Below, piece by piece: positions 20,444-20,508 of a DNA stretch of 20,508 nt. Below the pieces are notes generated by a model. The model worked only from the letters and a program-made list of their open reading frames with translations, ran no database searches and had not been told where the DNA came from. Origin of the DNA: Clostridiaceae bacterium (GTDB lineage Bacteria; Bacillota_A; Clostridia; Clostridiales; Clostridiaceae). Both the position numbers and the translations under genes were made by a program. Every line of letters starts with the position of its first letter. Position 1 is the first letter of the stretch. Location: NCBI GenBank assembly GCA_029256485.1, contig JAQSXU010000101.1, positions 1 through 20,508 of the forward strand, read 5' to 3'.

Positions 20444-20508
20444 ATGATTAGGGTACTTCTTTCAGATGGACTTGATAAATCAGCCATTGAAAAACTAAAA
20501 AGTCTAAA
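20444..20508 (+). CDS. serA: D-3-phosphoglycerate dehydrogenase, 5' part only
   Basis: Only the first 21 codons lie in the window (MIRVLLSDGLDKSAIEKLKS...). The pattern VLLSDGLDKSAIEKL is the usual N-terminus of SerA, which oxidises 3-phosphoglycerate at the start of serine synthesis. AGGAGG lies eight bases before the ATG, and the gene follows the aminotransferase stop after 11 bases, so both form one operon. The assignment leans on the short match plus the partner gene. Confidence 0.75.
   Translation, partial: MIRVLLSDGLDKSAIEKLKSL

Noticed and set aside
1..20508. CRISPR array, transposase or prophage genes
   Set aside because: No regularly spaced repeats, no transposase or integrase motifs and no phage structural genes were seen in any frame.

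Overview
The window looks like a near-origin chromosomal segment of a low-GC Gram-positive anaerobe, most likely Clostridium sensu stricto or a close relative. It is strongly AT-rich with strong AGGAGG-type ribosome binding sites. It carries a sporulation-linked BofA protein and an oxygen-labile [4Fe-4S] desulfidase-type enzyme. It also has the gene order tadA - SRP RNA - dnaX - ybaB - recR - yaaL(DUF2508) - bofA, which is the order known from Bacillus subtilis next to oriC. The species cannot be read from the sequence.

Layout. (1) 51-3304: a PatB/MalY-type C-S lyase, an RDD membrane protein and, from its own promoter, a UPF0597/L-cysteine desulfidase family protein; a sulfur amino acid breakdown theme is plausible. 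(2) 3305-3939: 635 bases without a gene, holding the 3' end of a tRNA (T arm plus acceptor strand) with a strong terminator, an imperfect 76-nt hairpin, a 14-bp palindrome and the promoter region of the next operon. (3) 3940-11312: an accessory catabolic cluster made of a YdiB-like quinate/shikimate dehydrogenase, an MFS transporter, type I 3-dehydroquinate dehydratase, a second MFS transporter, a convergent LysR regulator, and a divergent 663-residue flavin/Fe-S enoate (2,4-dienoyl-CoA reductase type) reductase. (4) 11461-16954: conserved backbone with tadA, two tRNA-Ser genes, the large SRP RNA, dnaX, ybaB, recR, DUF2508, bofA and sfsA. (5) 17063-18387: a Nudix hydrolase and a TIM-barrel protein. 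(6) 18681-19119: two small Cys-rich proteins. (7) 19359 to the end: a class V aminotransferase followed by the start of serA, probably serine biosynthesis.

The most interesting system is region 3. Quinate or shikimate would be imported by the MFS proteins, oxidised by the dehydrogenase and (for quinate) dehydrated by AroD to 3-dehydroshikimate. No dehydroshikimate dehydratase is present to make protocatechuate. Instead the cluster offers an enoate reductase, and 3-dehydroshikimate is a conjugated enone. I infer a fermentative, redox-balancing route that reduces the ring, controlled by the LysR protein through a repeated AAATCTA element found at both cluster promoters. Related gene sets are known in Listeria (qui operons) and, without the reductase, in E. 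coli (ydiN/ydiM/ydiB/aroD), so the novelty would lie in the reductive branch.

Other notable structure: a perfect hairpin between a strong Shine-Dalgarno sequence and the start codon of the Nudix gene; two more perfect hairpins abutting ribosome binding sites; an in-register A AAA AAG slippery heptamer in dnaX predicting a 420-residue gamma form; and a tandem pair of perfect DnaA boxes upstream of sfsA. All function statements come from reading motifs by eye; no database search was run.
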